Assembly (NCBI RefSeq): GCF_000021305.1
Contig: NC_011772.1
Span: forward strand, 3,324,001-3,388,000
Source: Bacillus cereus G9842
GTDB taxonomy: Bacteria; Bacillota; Bacilli; Bacillales; Bacillaceae_G
Length of the DNA: 64,000 nucleotides
Reading direction: 5' to 3'
Under the pieces are notes generated by a model. It was given only the letters and a program-made list of their open reading frames with translations. It was not told the origin of the DNA and did not search any database. Below are positions 7,899 through 17,117 of this stretch, one piece after another; positions within the stretch are counted from its first letter, which is position 1, and each line of letters opens with the position of its first letter. The position numbers were made by a program, and so were the translations under genes.

Positions 7899-8933
7899 TA
7901 TTTTTTTGATTTCAGAAAGCAAATATACTGCATCCTTTCCTACACCACAAATAAGCGCAGAGCCTCTTTGAGATTGCCACGGCAATCCGATATAATACAA
8001 TCCTCTTACTGGACTAACTCCCTTTATATGATTAGGAAACCCTTTCTCATTCACTGCCTGTTCAATTTCAATCCAATTATAATTTTGAACAAAACCAGTT
8101 GACCATATAACGCTTTCTGCACTATAAATATCACCATTCTGAAACATAATGTTATTTCCTGATGCACTTACTACTTTTTCTTGTAGTTTGATTGCTCCAT
8201 TACGAATAAGTTTCTTACCTTCAAAACCGAAAATAGGGTCCTTTCTCTTCTGAAACCATCTTCCCCTCTTTGTATTTATTTCAGCGTACAATAAACCCAC
8301 TTTTTCTAGCAGATTAAAAATACTTTTTCCAAAAAGTTGTAACGGTAAAAACGTTAAGGGATGACTAATAGACACCGTAACTTCATGCGTTTTTGCAAGT
8401 TCTACTGCGATTTGCATTCCTGAATTTCCGCCACCTACTACAAGTACCTTCCCCTGTGGAATTTGCGATGATGATCTATATTGTGATGAATGTATTTGAA
8501 AAATATGTGGTGAAAGATTTTCTGAAACTGAGGGAATAAATGGTTGCTGAAAACCACCTGATGCAATAATAACTTTTTTCGTTTGTAAAATTTCTGTAGG
8601 AGTATGTAATTCAAATATTTCTTTTTCTTTCTTTATTTTTAGAACTTCCGTTTGTAATTGTACCGGTAATTGAAAATGTCTTGCATATTCTTCTAAATAA
8701 GTTGCAATTTCATCTTTATGTGGAAATTCATTCCTTGCTCCTTTTAATATCCTACCTGGTAAACTACTATATTCACTCGGTGTAAAGAGCCGCAAAGAAT
8801 CATATCTATTTCTCCATGAATCACCAATTCGGTTTCCTGCCTCGAGTAATAAAAAATTATATCCTGCCTGCTTCAAGTAGTATCCTATTGTCAATCCCGC
8901 TTGACCAGCTCCAACAATGATTGCATCTAACAT
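7890..8933 (-). CDS. FAD/NAD(P)-dependent flavin monooxygenase-like oxidoreductase
   Basis: 347 residues. An N-terminal FAD-binding Rossmann motif (IVGAGQAGLTIGYYL, residues 5-19) and a second, NADPH-type motif (VVGGGNSGMQIA, about 165-176) fit single-component flavin monooxygenases of the CzcO/YrpB type; the block RNRYDSLRLFTPSEYSSLPG lies between. The ATG at 8933 has AAGGAGG 8-9 bases upstream; the extra 25 codons of the longer frame do not look like protein. Substrate unknown. Its neighbour is a glyoxalase-fold gene 194 bases upstream, separated by a terminator, so it is its own unit. Confidence 0.8.
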   Translation of the reverse strand: MLDAIIVGAGQAGLTIGYYLKQAGYNFLLLEAGNRIGDSWRNRYDSLRLFTPSEYSSLPGRILKGARNEFPHKDEIATYLEEYARHFQLPVQLQTEVLKIKKEKEIFELHTPTEILQTKKVIIASGGFQQPFIPSVSENLSPHIFQIHSSQYRSSSQIPQGKVLVVGGGNSGMQIAVELAKTHEVTVSISHPLTFLPLQLFGKSIFNLLEKVGLLYAEINTKRGRWFQKRKDPIFGFEGKKLIRNGAIKLQEKVVSASGNNIMFQNGDIYSAESVIWSTGFVQNYNWIEIEQAVNEKGFPNHIKGVSPVRGLYYIGLPWQSQRGSALICGVGKDAVYLLSEIKKIDQ

Positions 8934-9035
8934 CTTTTCCCTCCTCCTTACAACAAATGAATATATGCTCATTTGTTCATATATTTTATCATACGATTTA
9001 TTTTTCAATAATTCAATCTGTTTAACAACATGAAA

Positions 9036-9067
9036 AAGAGCAGTTCACTACTTTATGAACTACTCTT
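9036..9067 (-). terminator. Terminator of the glyoxalase-fold gene
   Basis: AAGAGCAGTTCA pairs with TGAACTACTCTT with one mismatch; the minus strand continues with TTTTTCA. Confidence 0.75.
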
Positions 9068-9127
9068 CATTACATTTACCACGTAACTACACTACTTAAC
9101 CCATGAATATTTGTATATGAATCCTTT

Positions 9128-9487
9128 CTACTCCGACAATTTTTCCTCATAAAATATAATTCTATTTAAAAACGGATCAATCACAGTTAATTCAATTGTA
9201 CCCCAAGGTGTTTTTTCTATATTCGGCTTCGAATAAGCATATTCTTTACTTAATAATACAGAATGATAATCCTTTACATCATCTATTTTGATCCGAATCG
9301 CACCACCTGGTGAGGCATCACCATGATGTTCTGATAAATGTATCACAGTATCCTGTAACGAAATTTGCAAATATAATGGCATATTTTCCTCATACCGATG
9401 TTCCCAATCCAGTTTAAATCCTAAAAAACCTATGTAAAATAGTTTTGCTTTTTCAATATCAAAAATTCTAAATATAGGTGTAATCAT
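9128..9487 (-). CDS. Glyoxalase/bleomycin-resistance-fold protein
   Basis: 119 residues of the vicinal-oxygen-chelate fold. Recognisable elements are PIFRIFDIEKAKLFYIGFLG at the start, a first metal-type His/Glu in LQDTVIHLSEHHGDA and the C-terminal GTIELTVIDPFLNRIIFYE. Proteins of this type bind bleomycin-like drugs or carry out glyoxalase/dioxygenase chemistry; the exact activity is not visible. AGGAGATG lies upstream of the ATG at somewhat long spacing. It follows the Crp/Fnr-like regulator by only 15 bases, so the two probably share a transcript. Confidence 0.75.
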   Translation of the reverse strand: MITPIFRIFDIEKAKLFYIGFLGFKLDWEHRYEENMPLYLQISLQDTVIHLSEHHGDASPGGAIRIKIDDVKDYHSVLLSKEYAYSKPNIEKTPWGTIELTVIDPFLNRIIFYEEKLSE

Positions 9488-9502
9488 TTATAACTTCATC
9501 TC

Positions 9503-10195
9503 CTATTTATAAACATCCGCAGCCAATTCCCTCAAAACATCCACATTCACTACTTCAAAGCAACCATTGTTTTTCTTTATAATCTCTTTATCACAAAAAA
9601 TATTTAATGTACGTAATAGGTGCCGATAACTCGTTCCTAACAATTCAGCTGTTTCCGTTAAATTCCCACTAAACACAATTCGATTTCCGTGCTGCACCGC
9701 TCGTTCCCCTGCTGCTAACATGTAACTTGCAAGTCTATTTTCAAGTGGATATAGTAAATTAATTGTACTATTTTTTGAAAGTCGATTTAACTTATGTGCT
9801 AACGATCCACAAATACATCTTAAAAATTTCGCATCATGAAATAGCTGATTTCTCACTTTTCCTAAAGGTAAAGCAACACAATATGAATCTGCCATTACTT
9901 GTACGTTTGAAGCAGTCTTTTGAGAATGAATTAACTCAACATCTCCTAACAGCTGCAAACTATCATAGAAACATAGCAATACAGATTTCCCGTTACTTAA
10001 TGTATTAAACGCTTTCGCTTTTCCTTCAACGAAGAAAAATAAATACTCTATTTCTTCATTTTCTCTACAAATAAACTCATTCTTTTTAAAAAATATAAGT
10101 TCCATATATGGCTTCATATCATGACTAAAAAATGAATCAATATTATTTTTCTTCATATACTCTGCTAGTTTAATAGAATTACATACTTTCTTCAT
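9503..10195 (-). CDS. Crp/Fnr-superfamily transcriptional regulator (YeiL-like)
   Basis: 230 residues: an N-terminal cyclic-nucleotide-binding beta barrel (about 25-130; ENEEIEYLFFFVEGKAKAF, GDVELI) and a C-terminal winged helix (GNLTETAELLGTSYRHLLRTL, about 175-195). No Fnr-type N-terminal cysteine cluster is present. GGTGGGGGA gives the start. It is divergent from the YdcZ-type transporter pair across a 132-base gap that holds a perfect 16-bp palindrome, so it probably controls that pair and itself. Effector unknown. Confidence 0.85.
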   Translation of the reverse strand: MKKVCNSIKLAEYMKKNNIDSFFSHDMKPYMELIFFKKNEFICRENEEIEYLFFFVEGKAKAFNTLSNGKSVLLCFYDSLQLLGDVELIHSQKTASNVQVMADSYCVALPLGKVRNQLFHDAKFLRCICGSLAHKLNRLSKNSTINLLYPLENRLASYMLAAGERAVQHGNRIVFSGNLTETAELLGTSYRHLLRTLNIFCDKEIIKKNNGCFEVVNVDVLRELAADVYK

Positions 10196-10249
10196 AGTCC
10201 CCCACCTTTACAACTCATCCCCATTGTAATTAAAATTTTCTTCTTCCAC

Positions 10250-10265
10250 TATGACATATGTCATA
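10250..10265. promoter_or_regulatory. 16-bp perfect palindrome, candidate operator
   Basis: TATGACATATGTCATA lies midway between the divergent Crp/Fnr-like regulator and the transporter pair. A dimeric helix-turn-helix protein binding here is the obvious reading; the binding protein is inferred from position. Confidence 0.65.
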
Positions 10266-10327
10266 ACAATACACAATTTCAGCATGATACAGTCATTACA
10301 AATATGAAATATAAAGGGGATATTACA

Positions 10328-10750
10328 TTGTATAACTTTCTTTCTGTCTTTATTGGTGTGCTCATCGCCGTTATGCTCCCATTGAATGGAATTTTATCCG
10401 AGTTAATTGGGAAGTATACAGCAAGCGTTGTCATTCACCTCGTCGGTTTAATTGCAGTTATCTTCATTTTAATCTTAAACAAACATAGAATTCATTTCGA
10501 TAAAGGTATTCCGATTTTTTTATATAGCGCTGGAGCGATTGGAGTATTCACTGTTCTTTTTAATAATATAAGTTTCTCCGTCCTCGGTGCCTCTATTACG
10601 ATCGCATTAAGTTTACTCGGTCAATCTATTGCTTCCATCGTTATTGATCATTTCGGCTTATTAGGAATGAAAGTTGCAAAGTTTGAAAAGAAAAAACTAG
10701 TTGGATTAGCATTCATCTCTTCTGGGATTATTATCATGACAATTTATTAA
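10328..10750 (+). CDS. DMT-superfamily transporter half (YdcZ/DUF606 type), subunit 1
   Basis: 140 residues with about five membrane helices, of the YdcZ type (five-helix half transporters of the drug/metabolite superfamily that work in pairs). I place the start at the TTG at 10328 because AAAGGGG ends 8 bases before it and the product then begins with YNFLSVFIGVLIAVMLPLNG, the usual family start; the ATG at 10304 has no ribosome-binding site. The second half-gene follows 13 bases later. Substrate unknown. Confidence 0.75.
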   Translation: MYNFLSVFIGVLIAVMLPLNGILSELIGKYTASVVIHLVGLIAVIFILILNKHRIHFDKGIPIFLYSAGAIGVFTVLFNNISFSVLGASITIALSLLGQSIASIVIDHFGLLGMKVAKFEKKKLVGLAFISSGIIIMTIY

Positions 10751-10763
10751 TGGGGGCAAAAAT

Positions 10764-11228
10764 ATGTTATATATTACGATCGCTATTTTAGCTGGTGTTT
10801 CTATCGTCGTTGCTAGAATTATTAACGCGAATTTAGCAAAGGAAATTGGAAACTGGGAAGGCACGTTTTTCAATTATATTACTGGATTATTTTTCTCTAT
10901 GTTATTTTTAATTTTCAGTTCAGATTCATTGTATATCCCTATTCATACGTTGCAATCTATTCCTATCGCCGTGTACTTAGGCGGATTAGTAGGCGTTATC
11001 GTTATTTCATTATCCAACTATATTACTCCTAAAATATCAGCCTTTTATTTAACATTACTCATCTTTATCGGACAATTATTTGCGGGGACTATTATTGATT
11101 TCTTCCTGACAAATGAACTCTCTATCGGTAAAGTTATCGGTGGCATTTTCGTATTAATTGGGCTCACTTACAATTTACTCATAGATCGCCCGATAAAAAC
11201 TGTGAAGCATAACCAAGTTCAACTATAA
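10764..11228 (+). CDS. DMT-superfamily transporter half (YdcZ/DUF606 type), subunit 2
   Basis: 154 residues with five predicted membrane helices and a short basic tail; ARIINANLAKEIGNWEGTFFNY near residue 20 is the family hallmark. GGGGGCAAAA precedes the ATG. With the previous gene it most likely forms a heterodimeric exporter or importer under the divergent Crp/Fnr-like regulator. No clear terminator follows; 71 bases later the next gene starts on the same strand. Confidence 0.8.
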   Translation: MLYITIAILAGVSIVVARIINANLAKEIGNWEGTFFNYITGLFFSMLFLIFSSDSLYIPIHTLQSIPIAVYLGGLVGVIVISLSNYITPKISAFYLTLLIFIGQLFAGTIIDFFLTNELSIGKVIGGIFVLIGLTYNLLIDRPIKTVKHNQVQL

Positions 11229-11299
11229 TACTTTACGCTTACCTATCATATATTAATAGAAAAGCTCTTCACACAAAGTAATAGAGAGGAGAAAATCCT

Positions 11300-11812
11300 A
11301 TTAAAAAAATTATTTTATTGTTAGGTAGCGTATTAATTATTTCTGGAATTGTATGGTTTGTAAACTCGGGAAAATCTATTCAAGATCTGTATACTGCAAA
11401 TAAGCCGAAAAAGAAAGCTACTATTATTTCAAGCTCCCGAGATCCAAATGAGCCTCCTGTTTTTTTAGGAAAACAGGAAATAAAAGATATACATGTCGAA
11501 TCAATTAAAACAAAAAAGGATATCTTTCTCACAAAAACAGATGAGTTAAAAACGTTTATTAACAGTATGAATACCGCAAAAAAAGGCAAATTAACATTGG
11601 ATGAGGAAGGATCAGATTTAATAGATTGTGATATGTGGATTACTTTCGAAGATGGAACTTATAAAAAATATTTCATATGGGTAGTTGATCATCACAACAG
11701 CGAAGTGATGATTGCTCAGCAAGATACTCCTGATGATGTAAACCTTACGTACTATCAGTTAAACGAAGATAGTTCAAAAAAAGTTTATAATTTATTTAAA
11801 AAAATTATTTAA
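11300..11812 (+). CDS. Membrane-anchored hypothetical protein with ATT start
   Basis: 170 residues if translation begins at ATT (11300), giving (M)KKIILLLGSVLIISGIVWFV, an N-terminal anchor helix, then a soluble domain of about 140 residues rich in beta strands and charged residues (DCDMWITFEDGTYKKYFIWVVD). GAGAGGAG lies 8 bases before the ATT. A TTG at 11318 is in frame but would cut the anchor and has no ribosome-binding site. ATT starts are rare (infC is the known case). A strong bidirectional terminator follows. Function unrecognised. Confidence 0.6.
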   Translation: MKKIILLLGSVLIISGIVWFVNSGKSIQDLYTANKPKKKATIISSSRDPNEPPVFLGKQEIKDIHVESIKTKKDIFLTKTDELKTFINSMNTAKKGKLTLDEEGSDLIDCDMWITFEDGTYKKYFIWVVDHHNSEVMIAQQDTPDDVNLTYYQLNEDSSKKVYNLFKKII

Positions 11813-11815
11813 ACG

Positions 11816-11849
11816 AAAAAGTCATGAGCACGCGAGCTCATGACTTTTT
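11816..11849. terminator. Bidirectional terminator
   Basis: AAAAAGTCATGAGC pairs perfectly with GCTCATGACTTTTT between two convergent genes. Confidence 0.92.
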
Positions 11850-11852
11850 GCA

Positions 11853-12605
11853 CTATATATACTCCGGGAACACTTTACATCCCTTTTCCTGCTCTATATC
11901 ATGACCAAAGAAAATAATTGGTTTCTCTTTCGCCACAACTTCTTTTAAACGTTTAATTGAAGATAAAGCTAATTCTGAATCAAATCCTGCAAACGGCACT
12001 TCATCTTCAAAATTCTCTTTCGTATAAGATGCATCAATCGTTAATAATATCGGACCGGATTTTTCTGTCTCAATTAACAGTGACTGATGCCCTGGCGAAT
12101 GTCCTGGTGTATACAATAACCGAACACCAGGTACCACTTCATAATCCCCTTCAATAATTTTGTAGTTCAAATGCGGCAATATACACTCTTTCAAATATTC
12201 TTCTCTATATTGCGCCGCCTCATATTCAGCACGCTGTATAATGATTGGCGTATTCGAAAAAGCACCATTTCCTCCCGCATGATCAAAATGCAAATGTGAA
12301 CTAATAATATATAGGAGATCATCTGGCTCATACCCTGCACGCTTTAAAATAGTTATGATTCTATCTTCTTCAGTCATTTTCGGTAAAATCTGTCCTTCAA
12401 CAAATGTACCGTTAAAAAGACCTTCATTATTAACCGCAATTTCTGGCATACCTGTATCTACTAAAATAGGCCCTTCTTCCGTCTCCAAAAGATAACACCA
12501 TACAGGTAAGTTCAATAAATTTCCCGGTGTGAGCGTACTATTAACAGAAGAATGGTCTAACATACAACGACCTGCTGGGATGAAATAAAGCTTTTTTACT
12601 GTCAT
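11853..12605 (-). CDS. aiiA: N-acyl homoserine lactonase (quorum quenching)
   Basis: 250 residues, the exact length of the B. cereus/B. thuringiensis AiiA lactonase, which opens the lactone ring of Gram-negative AHL signals. The metallo-beta-lactamase-fold zinc motif SHLHFDHAGG lies at about 103-112; the further ligands are His in TPGHSPGHQ (about 169), Asp in TIDASY (191) and His in FFGHDIE (235), and the catalytic Tyr follows in DASY. The N-terminus MTVKKLYFIPAGRCMLD is typical. No signal peptide, so cytosolic. GGTGG precedes the ATG. Single-gene unit. Confidence 0.95.
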   Translation of the reverse strand: MTVKKLYFIPAGRCMLDHSSVNSTLTPGNLLNLPVWCYLLETEEGPILVDTGMPEIAVNNEGLFNGTFVEGQILPKMTEEDRIITILKRAGYEPDDLLYIISSHLHFDHAGGNGAFSNTPIIIQRAEYEAAQYREEYLKECILPHLNYKIIEGDYEVVPGVRLLYTPGHSPGHQSLLIETEKSGPILLTIDASYTKENFEDEVPFAGFDSELALSSIKRLKEVVAKEKPIIFFGHDIEQEKGCKVFPEYI

Positions 12606-12793
12606 TATGTATCCACCTTTACATTTAATTTAAGATAAAGTAACACAATAAAAAATTCTGCTTTTTAGAAATAAACTCCTTCCACACTTTCATACCAGCA
12701 TAAATAAAAAAGAGTGTACTTTTTTTACATAATGGCATTTCACCATCTATAATAAAAGAGTAAATGACTCTTACTTTAATGGAGGGAATAGAA

Positions 12794-13813
12794 ATGAAAG
12801 CAATTGGTTTACATGAATACTTACCTATTGAAGAAGAAAACAGTTTAATTAATATTGAAGTTGAAAGACCTGTTGCTACAGGAAGAGATATACTCGTTAA
12901 AATTAACGCAATTTCCGTTAATCCAGTTGATACAAAAGTTCGCTCTCCGAAAGATAAAAAAGAAGATATAGCAAAAATACTCGGCTGGGATGCGAGTGGT
13001 ATTGTCGTACAAACGGGCGAAGGTTGTACGTTATTTAAAGAAGGCGACGAAGTGTTTTACGCTGGAAGCATTACGAGACAAGGTACATATAGTGAATATC
13101 ATTTAGTTGATGAAAGAATCGTTGGTAAGAAACCAAAAACGTTAAATGATGCTGAATCTGCCGCAATTCCTTTAACAGCGATTACAGCTTGGGAAGGTTT
13201 ATTTGAACGTTTAGGCATTGATCATACTAAAAAAGATACGAACTCATTTAAAAACATTTTAATTATCGGCGGAGCTGGTGGTGTCGGTTCAATTGCAATT
13301 CAACTGGCGAAATGGGCTGGACTAAATGTAATTGCAACTGCTTCCCGCGGCGAAACGATAGACTGGGTTAAAAAGCTTGGAGCTGACCATACAATTGACC
13401 ATCATGCCCCTTTAAAAGAGCAATTACAAAGCCTTGGATTCAGCGATGTAGATTATATTTTCTGCTTAAACAATACAGATCAACATTGGCAAGCAATATG
13501 TGACCTTATTAAACCACAAGGCAAAATTTGCTCTATCGTAGAAAATGAACACCCTCTTGAAATGGGTATTTTAAAAAGTAAAAGTGCTACACTCGTTTGG
13601 GAGTTTATGTTTACAAAAGCAATGTATGAAACTGGCGATATGATTACGCAGCACGAACTATTAAATAAAGTAAGCGAACTACTAGATGAAGGCATTTTAA
13701 AGACTACCTTAAATGAAACATTAACACCGATTAACGCTGAAAACTTAAAGAAGGCACATGCACTACTTGAAAGTGGACGTACCATCGGGAAAATCGTATT
13801 AGAGAAATTTTAA
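12794..13813 (+). CDS. Zinc-type alcohol dehydrogenase-like oxidoreductase
   Basis: 339 residues of the medium-chain dehydrogenase/reductase family, quinone-reductase branch (similar in pattern to B. subtilis YogA). Visible are VNAISVNPVDTKVR-type N-terminal GroES domain and the NADP-binding GGAGGVGSIAIQLAK at about 164-178. The structural and catalytic zinc cysteines of true alcohol dehydrogenases are missing. GGAGGGAATAG fixes the ATG at 12794 instead of 12764. Divergent from aiiA across 188 bases. Substrate unknown. Confidence 0.85.
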   Translation: MKAIGLHEYLPIEEENSLINIEVERPVATGRDILVKINAISVNPVDTKVRSPKDKKEDIAKILGWDASGIVVQTGEGCTLFKEGDEVFYAGSITRQGTYSEYHLVDERIVGKKPKTLNDAESAAIPLTAITAWEGLFERLGIDHTKKDTNSFKNILIIGGAGGVGSIAIQLAKWAGLNVIATASRGETIDWVKKLGADHTIDHHAPLKEQLQSLGFSDVDYIFCLNNTDQHWQAICDLIKPQGKICSIVENEHPLEMGILKSKSATLVWEFMFTKAMYETGDMITQHELLNKVSELLDEGILKTTLNETLTPINAENLKKAHALLESGRTIGKIVLEKF

Positions 13814-13842
13814 TCATGATAGTGACAGATAGTATGTGAAAT

Positions 13843-13935
13843 TATATTAACGATTTTTCAAATATATCTATCATAACGTACAATATATCAACGATTTTTC
13901 AAATATATCTATCACAAATCAAATTATATCAACAA
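13843..13935. repeat. 41-bp tandem direct repeat, about 2.2 copies
   Basis: Bases 13849-13873 and 13890-13914 are identical over 25 nt (core AACGATTTTTCAAATATATC). The period is 41 bases, and a third partial unit (ATATCAACAATAAG) follows. It lies between the oxidoreductase stop and a shared terminator. Confidence 0.75.
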
Positions 13936-13936
13936 T

Positions 13937-13971
13937 AAGAAAAGGCTGTTCCAGATGAACAGCCTTTTCTT
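13937..13971. terminator. Bidirectional terminator
   Basis: AAGAAAAGGCTGTTC pairs perfectly with GAACAGCCTTTTCTT over CAGAT. It serves the convergent oxidoreductase and permease genes. Confidence 0.92.
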
Positions 13972-15362
13972 TATTTACTTGAAATCTCTTTATTGTTTTG
14001 AACGTCTAACGGAGCTCGCTTCCCTATTCCAAAAGCATAGAAACTAATTGTAACGATAGCTAAGAAAATAATACCTACAACTAGTGAAATACGAGTATCA
14101 TCGTTAAACCACATTCCGATTAATACCATAATTAAAAAGGCAATCGTTAAATAGTTTGTTACAGGAGCAAATGGCATTTTGAACGGATGATCTTTCATCT
14201 CTGCTCCCTTTTCTTTTCTAAAACGAATTTGACTAATTAAAATGACGAACCATGGTACCATACCAGGAAGTACGCTCGCACTATATACATATACGAATAA
14301 GTTTTTCGGTGCAATATAGCTTAATACAACACCAACCGCTAAACCGATAATTACGCCAACTGTACCAAATAAAGGTACACCATTTCCAGAGAGTTTTGTG
14401 AAATATTTTGGTGCTTGTCCATTTATCCCTAACGTATAAAGCATACGTCCAGCACTATAAATACCACTATTACAACCAGACATTGCCGCTGTAATTACAA
14501 CGAAGTTAATAAGTCCAGCTGCTGCCGTAATACCAACTTTCGCAAAAGTCGCTACGAACGGGCTACCAATTGTACTTAATTGATCCCACGGATACACAGT
14601 TACAATAACGAAAATAGCACCAATATAGAATATTAAAATACGCCAAATTGTACTTTGAATTGCTCTTGTAAGTGTCTTCTTCGGATTTTTCGCTTCACCA
14701 GCAGTAATCCCGATTAATTCCACACCTTGATATGCTCCAACTACAAGTGATAATGCAAAGAAGAATCCTGAAAAACCACCTGTAAAGAAACCGCCATTTG
14801 ACCAAAGATTAGATATACCAATCGCTTCTCCACCGTTACCAATTCCGAAGAAAATAAGACCAAATCCCGCAATAATCATTAATAGAATCGTAACAATTTT
14901 AATCATCGCGAACCAAAATTCAAATTCACCAAATGACTTAACAGAAATTAAGTTAGCTGCACCAAGAATGACCATGGCAATTATACCTGGTATCCAAGCT
15001 GGTAAATCCGGGAACCAATATTGCATATACGCTCCAACCGCGATAATTTCTGACATCCCAACGATAACCCACTGGAACCAGTTACTCCACGCTGTCATAT
15101 AACCAGCTAGCGGATGAATATACTTATGACCGAATGTCGCAAATGAGCCTGTACTTGGCTCCATATACAACATTTCTCCCATGGCACGCATAATGAAGAA
15201 GATAAAAATACCTGCAATTGCATAAGCAAGCATTACTGACGGACCTGTCCATTTAATTGTGCTGGCTGACCCCATAAACAAACCAACACCAATCGTTCCG
15301 CCTAAAGCAATCATTTGAATATGACGTGCTTCTAAACCTCTTTTCAATTCTTTGTTTGCCAC
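13971..15362 (-). CDS. Amino acid permease, APC superfamily
   Basis: 463 residues with about 12 membrane helices. The start region [20 protein letters not shown] and [10 protein letters not shown] are the signature of the amino acid transporter branch (AapA/RocE/GabP relatives), as is [10 protein letters not shown] and [17 protein letters not shown] in the middle. I place the start at GTG 15362: AGAGGGGGAAGT lies right in front, and the upstream ATG at 15389 has none. Substrate cannot be told from sequence; small neutral or basic amino acids are plausible. The long leader carries a structured inverted repeat. Confidence 0.88.
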   Translation of the reverse strand: MANKELKRGLEARHIQMIALGGTIGVGLFMGSASTIKWTGPSVMLAYAIAGIFIFFIMRAMGEMLYMEPSTGSFATFGHKYIHPLAGYMTAWSNWFQWVIVGMSEIIAVGAYMQYWFPDLPAWIPGIIAMVILGAANLISVKSFGEFEFWFAMIKIVTILLMIIAGFGLIFFGIGNGGEAIGISNLWSNGGFFTGGFSGFFFALSLVVGAYQGVELIGITAGEAKNPKKTLTRAIQSTIWRILIFYIGAIFVIVTVYPWDQLSTIGSPFVATFAKVGITAAAGLINFVVITAAMSGCNSGIYSAGRMLYTLGINGQAPKYFTKLSGNGVPLFGTVGVIIGLAVGVVLSYIAPKNLFVYVYSASVLPGMVPWFVILISQIRFRKEKGAEMKDHPFKMPFAPVTNYLTIAFLIMVLIGMWFNDDTRISLVVGIIFLAIVTISFYAFGIGKRAPLDVQNNKEISSK

Positions 15363-15450
15363 TTCACTTCCCCCTCTTAGATGATTCATAGCCGCATTTT
15401 AAAACAAGATGCTTTCCCCTAATTCCTTTCGGCCCTGAAAATGATGAAGC

Positions 15451-15494
15451 AAACGTCATTTTACACTAGCTTTAAAGCTATCCTAAAATCGTTT
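15451..15494 (-). promoter_or_regulatory. Structured leader inverted repeat of the permease gene
   Basis: Nested arms AAACG/CGTTT, TTTTA/TAAAA and TAGC/GCTA around TTTAAA make a 44-base hairpin about 90 bases upstream of the permease start. I compared it by eye with lysine, glycine, SAM, T-box and c-di-AMP leaders and found no match. The remaining 15495-15868 stretch is AT-rich with no gene seen. Confidence 0.4.
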
Positions 15495-15868
15495 TGTGCT
15501 CCTAATAAAATTCTCAAAACCTTCATCTTCCAATATTCTATAAATCTTAAAATTACTTACCTTATATTAATTCATTAATCTGAAAAATTCAATTATTTTT
15601 TCAATAAATTATTATACATAAGCCTGCTTAATTTTTAACTAAATTAACAATAAAATACATCTATTCAATATGATTCCGGTATGAATATTATTACAATATA
15701 AATAACCAAGGATGGCATTTCTTCCTCGGTTTCACATCTCATGTACTTCAATCTTCATAGTTGATAACGTGATTTCCCAAACGTTAGATTCATATACCAA
15801 TCAGAAATTTAATATATTAATAAATTACTAACTTCTTTAGTCCAGTCCAATTTTGAGGCATAAAATAT

Positions 15869-15899
15869 AAAAGAGTCTCATTTTTAATGAGACCCTTTT
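15869..15899 (-). terminator. Terminator of the MFS exporter gene
   Basis: AAAAGAGTCTCATT pairs with AATGAGACCCTTTT with one mismatch, directly after the stop at 15912. Confidence 0.85.
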
Positions 15900-15911
15900 A
15901 CCATTTCATAT

Positions 15912-17111
15912 TTAAATTGCTTTTGAAGTTTGTTTACCTAAAATAAACACTTTAGTAAACACCATCATAATAACTACAATAACCAGAAAATAAAGTGGCA
16001 TCACCAGTAACGAGCCTGTATGCAGCTGACTCATTCCCAAAATTGTCACCGTTACAATTATATAGTACCCTAAGCTAAACAATGCACCAGCTGTACCAAT
16101 AACATCTTGAAAATCTACTAATGCTAAACTTAAACAATTAGGTAACGCTACTCCAATTCCTAATAGCAATATAAACATCGCTACTAAAAATCCAATCATA
16201 TATATTATATTTGGATTTGATCCAACTGAAGTAATAATAGATAAAACGACTGCTCCACCTGTCATTACAAGACAACCGATATATATAATTTTCTCTGGCT
16301 TATAAGTAACCAGTAAACGTTTTGAAACTTTCGCTCCAACAATAGAAGCAGACGCAACAACAATTCCTAAAAATCCATACGTACTGGGTGATAACTGAAA
16401 GTATTCGATAAAGATAAACGGTGCTTCTGCATAATAGCTAAATAAAACACCATTTGCTCCTCCAATTAATAGCCCATATGTTACTACTTTCGGATTTGTA
16501 ATTAATCTTTTCAATACTGAAAAGACATTTATTTTATTTGTCACTGAGTCTGTTTTTGTTTCTGGAAGAGAAACAAACGTATACAGAAAAATCCCGACAC
16601 TCATAACAACTAAACTTAAAAATACTATTTTAAATCCAAACATTTGATCAAGAAAGCCCCCAACTAGCGGGCCTATCGCTGGTGTAAAAGCAATGACTGC
16701 CGAAATTTGAGCAAACATAACATGGCGTTTATGCCCATCTACACTTTCCCGAAGAATCGTTTGTGTAACCACGGATCCTGCACTTGCTCCAAACGCTTGA
16801 ATAAAACGACTTAGCAATAAAACTTCAATGGAATTTGCAATAAAGCACAAGAAACTCCCAACGCCATATACGACAATTCCAAGTAACATCGCCCGGCGAC
16901 GACCAATTATATCTGATAACCAGCCAATAAAAAATACACCTAACGCAAATCCAGCAAAATACACACTAAGTGTTAACTGCACCTCATTATTACTTACCTG
17001 TAATGCCTTTGAAATGTCTGGTAAAGATGGTGTGTAAATCGTTTCACTAATTTGCGGAAATGCGACAAGAACAATCATTAACAAAAGTGATGGTACTGAG
17101 ACTTTTTTCAT
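15912..17111 (-). CDS. MFS drug exporter, Bcr/CflA type
   Basis: 399 residues with 12 predicted membrane helices. The MFS motif GWLSDIIGRRRAMLLG (about 62-77), ISETIYTPSLPDI near the N-terminus and FIQAFGASAGSVVTQTILRE-type motif B/C are those of Bcr/CflA proton-driven drug exporters. AGGAGGGTATGAAAA gives the start. The leader upstream can pair with this ribosome-binding site, so drug-dependent translational control is likely. The substrate is not visible; chloramphenicol, bicyclomycin or related translation inhibitors are candidates by family. Confidence 0.85.
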   Translation of the reverse strand: MKKVSVPSLLLMIVLVAFPQISETIYTPSLPDISKALQVSNNEVQLTLSVYFAGFALGVFFIGWLSDIIGRRRAMLLGIVVYGVGSFLCFIANSIEVLLLSRFIQAFGASAGSVVTQTILRESVDGHKRHVMFAQISAVIAFTPAIGPLVGGFLDQMFGFKIVFLSLVVMSVGIFLYTFVSLPETKTDSVTNKINVFSVLKRLITNPKVVTYGLLIGGANGVLFSYYAEAPFIFIEYFQLSPSTYGFLGIVVASASIVGAKVSKRLLVTYKPEKIIYIGCLVMTGGAVVLSIITSVGSNPNIIYMIGFLVAMFILLLGIGVALPNCLSLALVDFQDVIGTAGALFSLGYYIIVTVTILGMSQLHTGSLLVMPLYFLVIVVIMMVFTKVFILGKQTSKAI

Positions 17112-17117
17112 TTTTCA

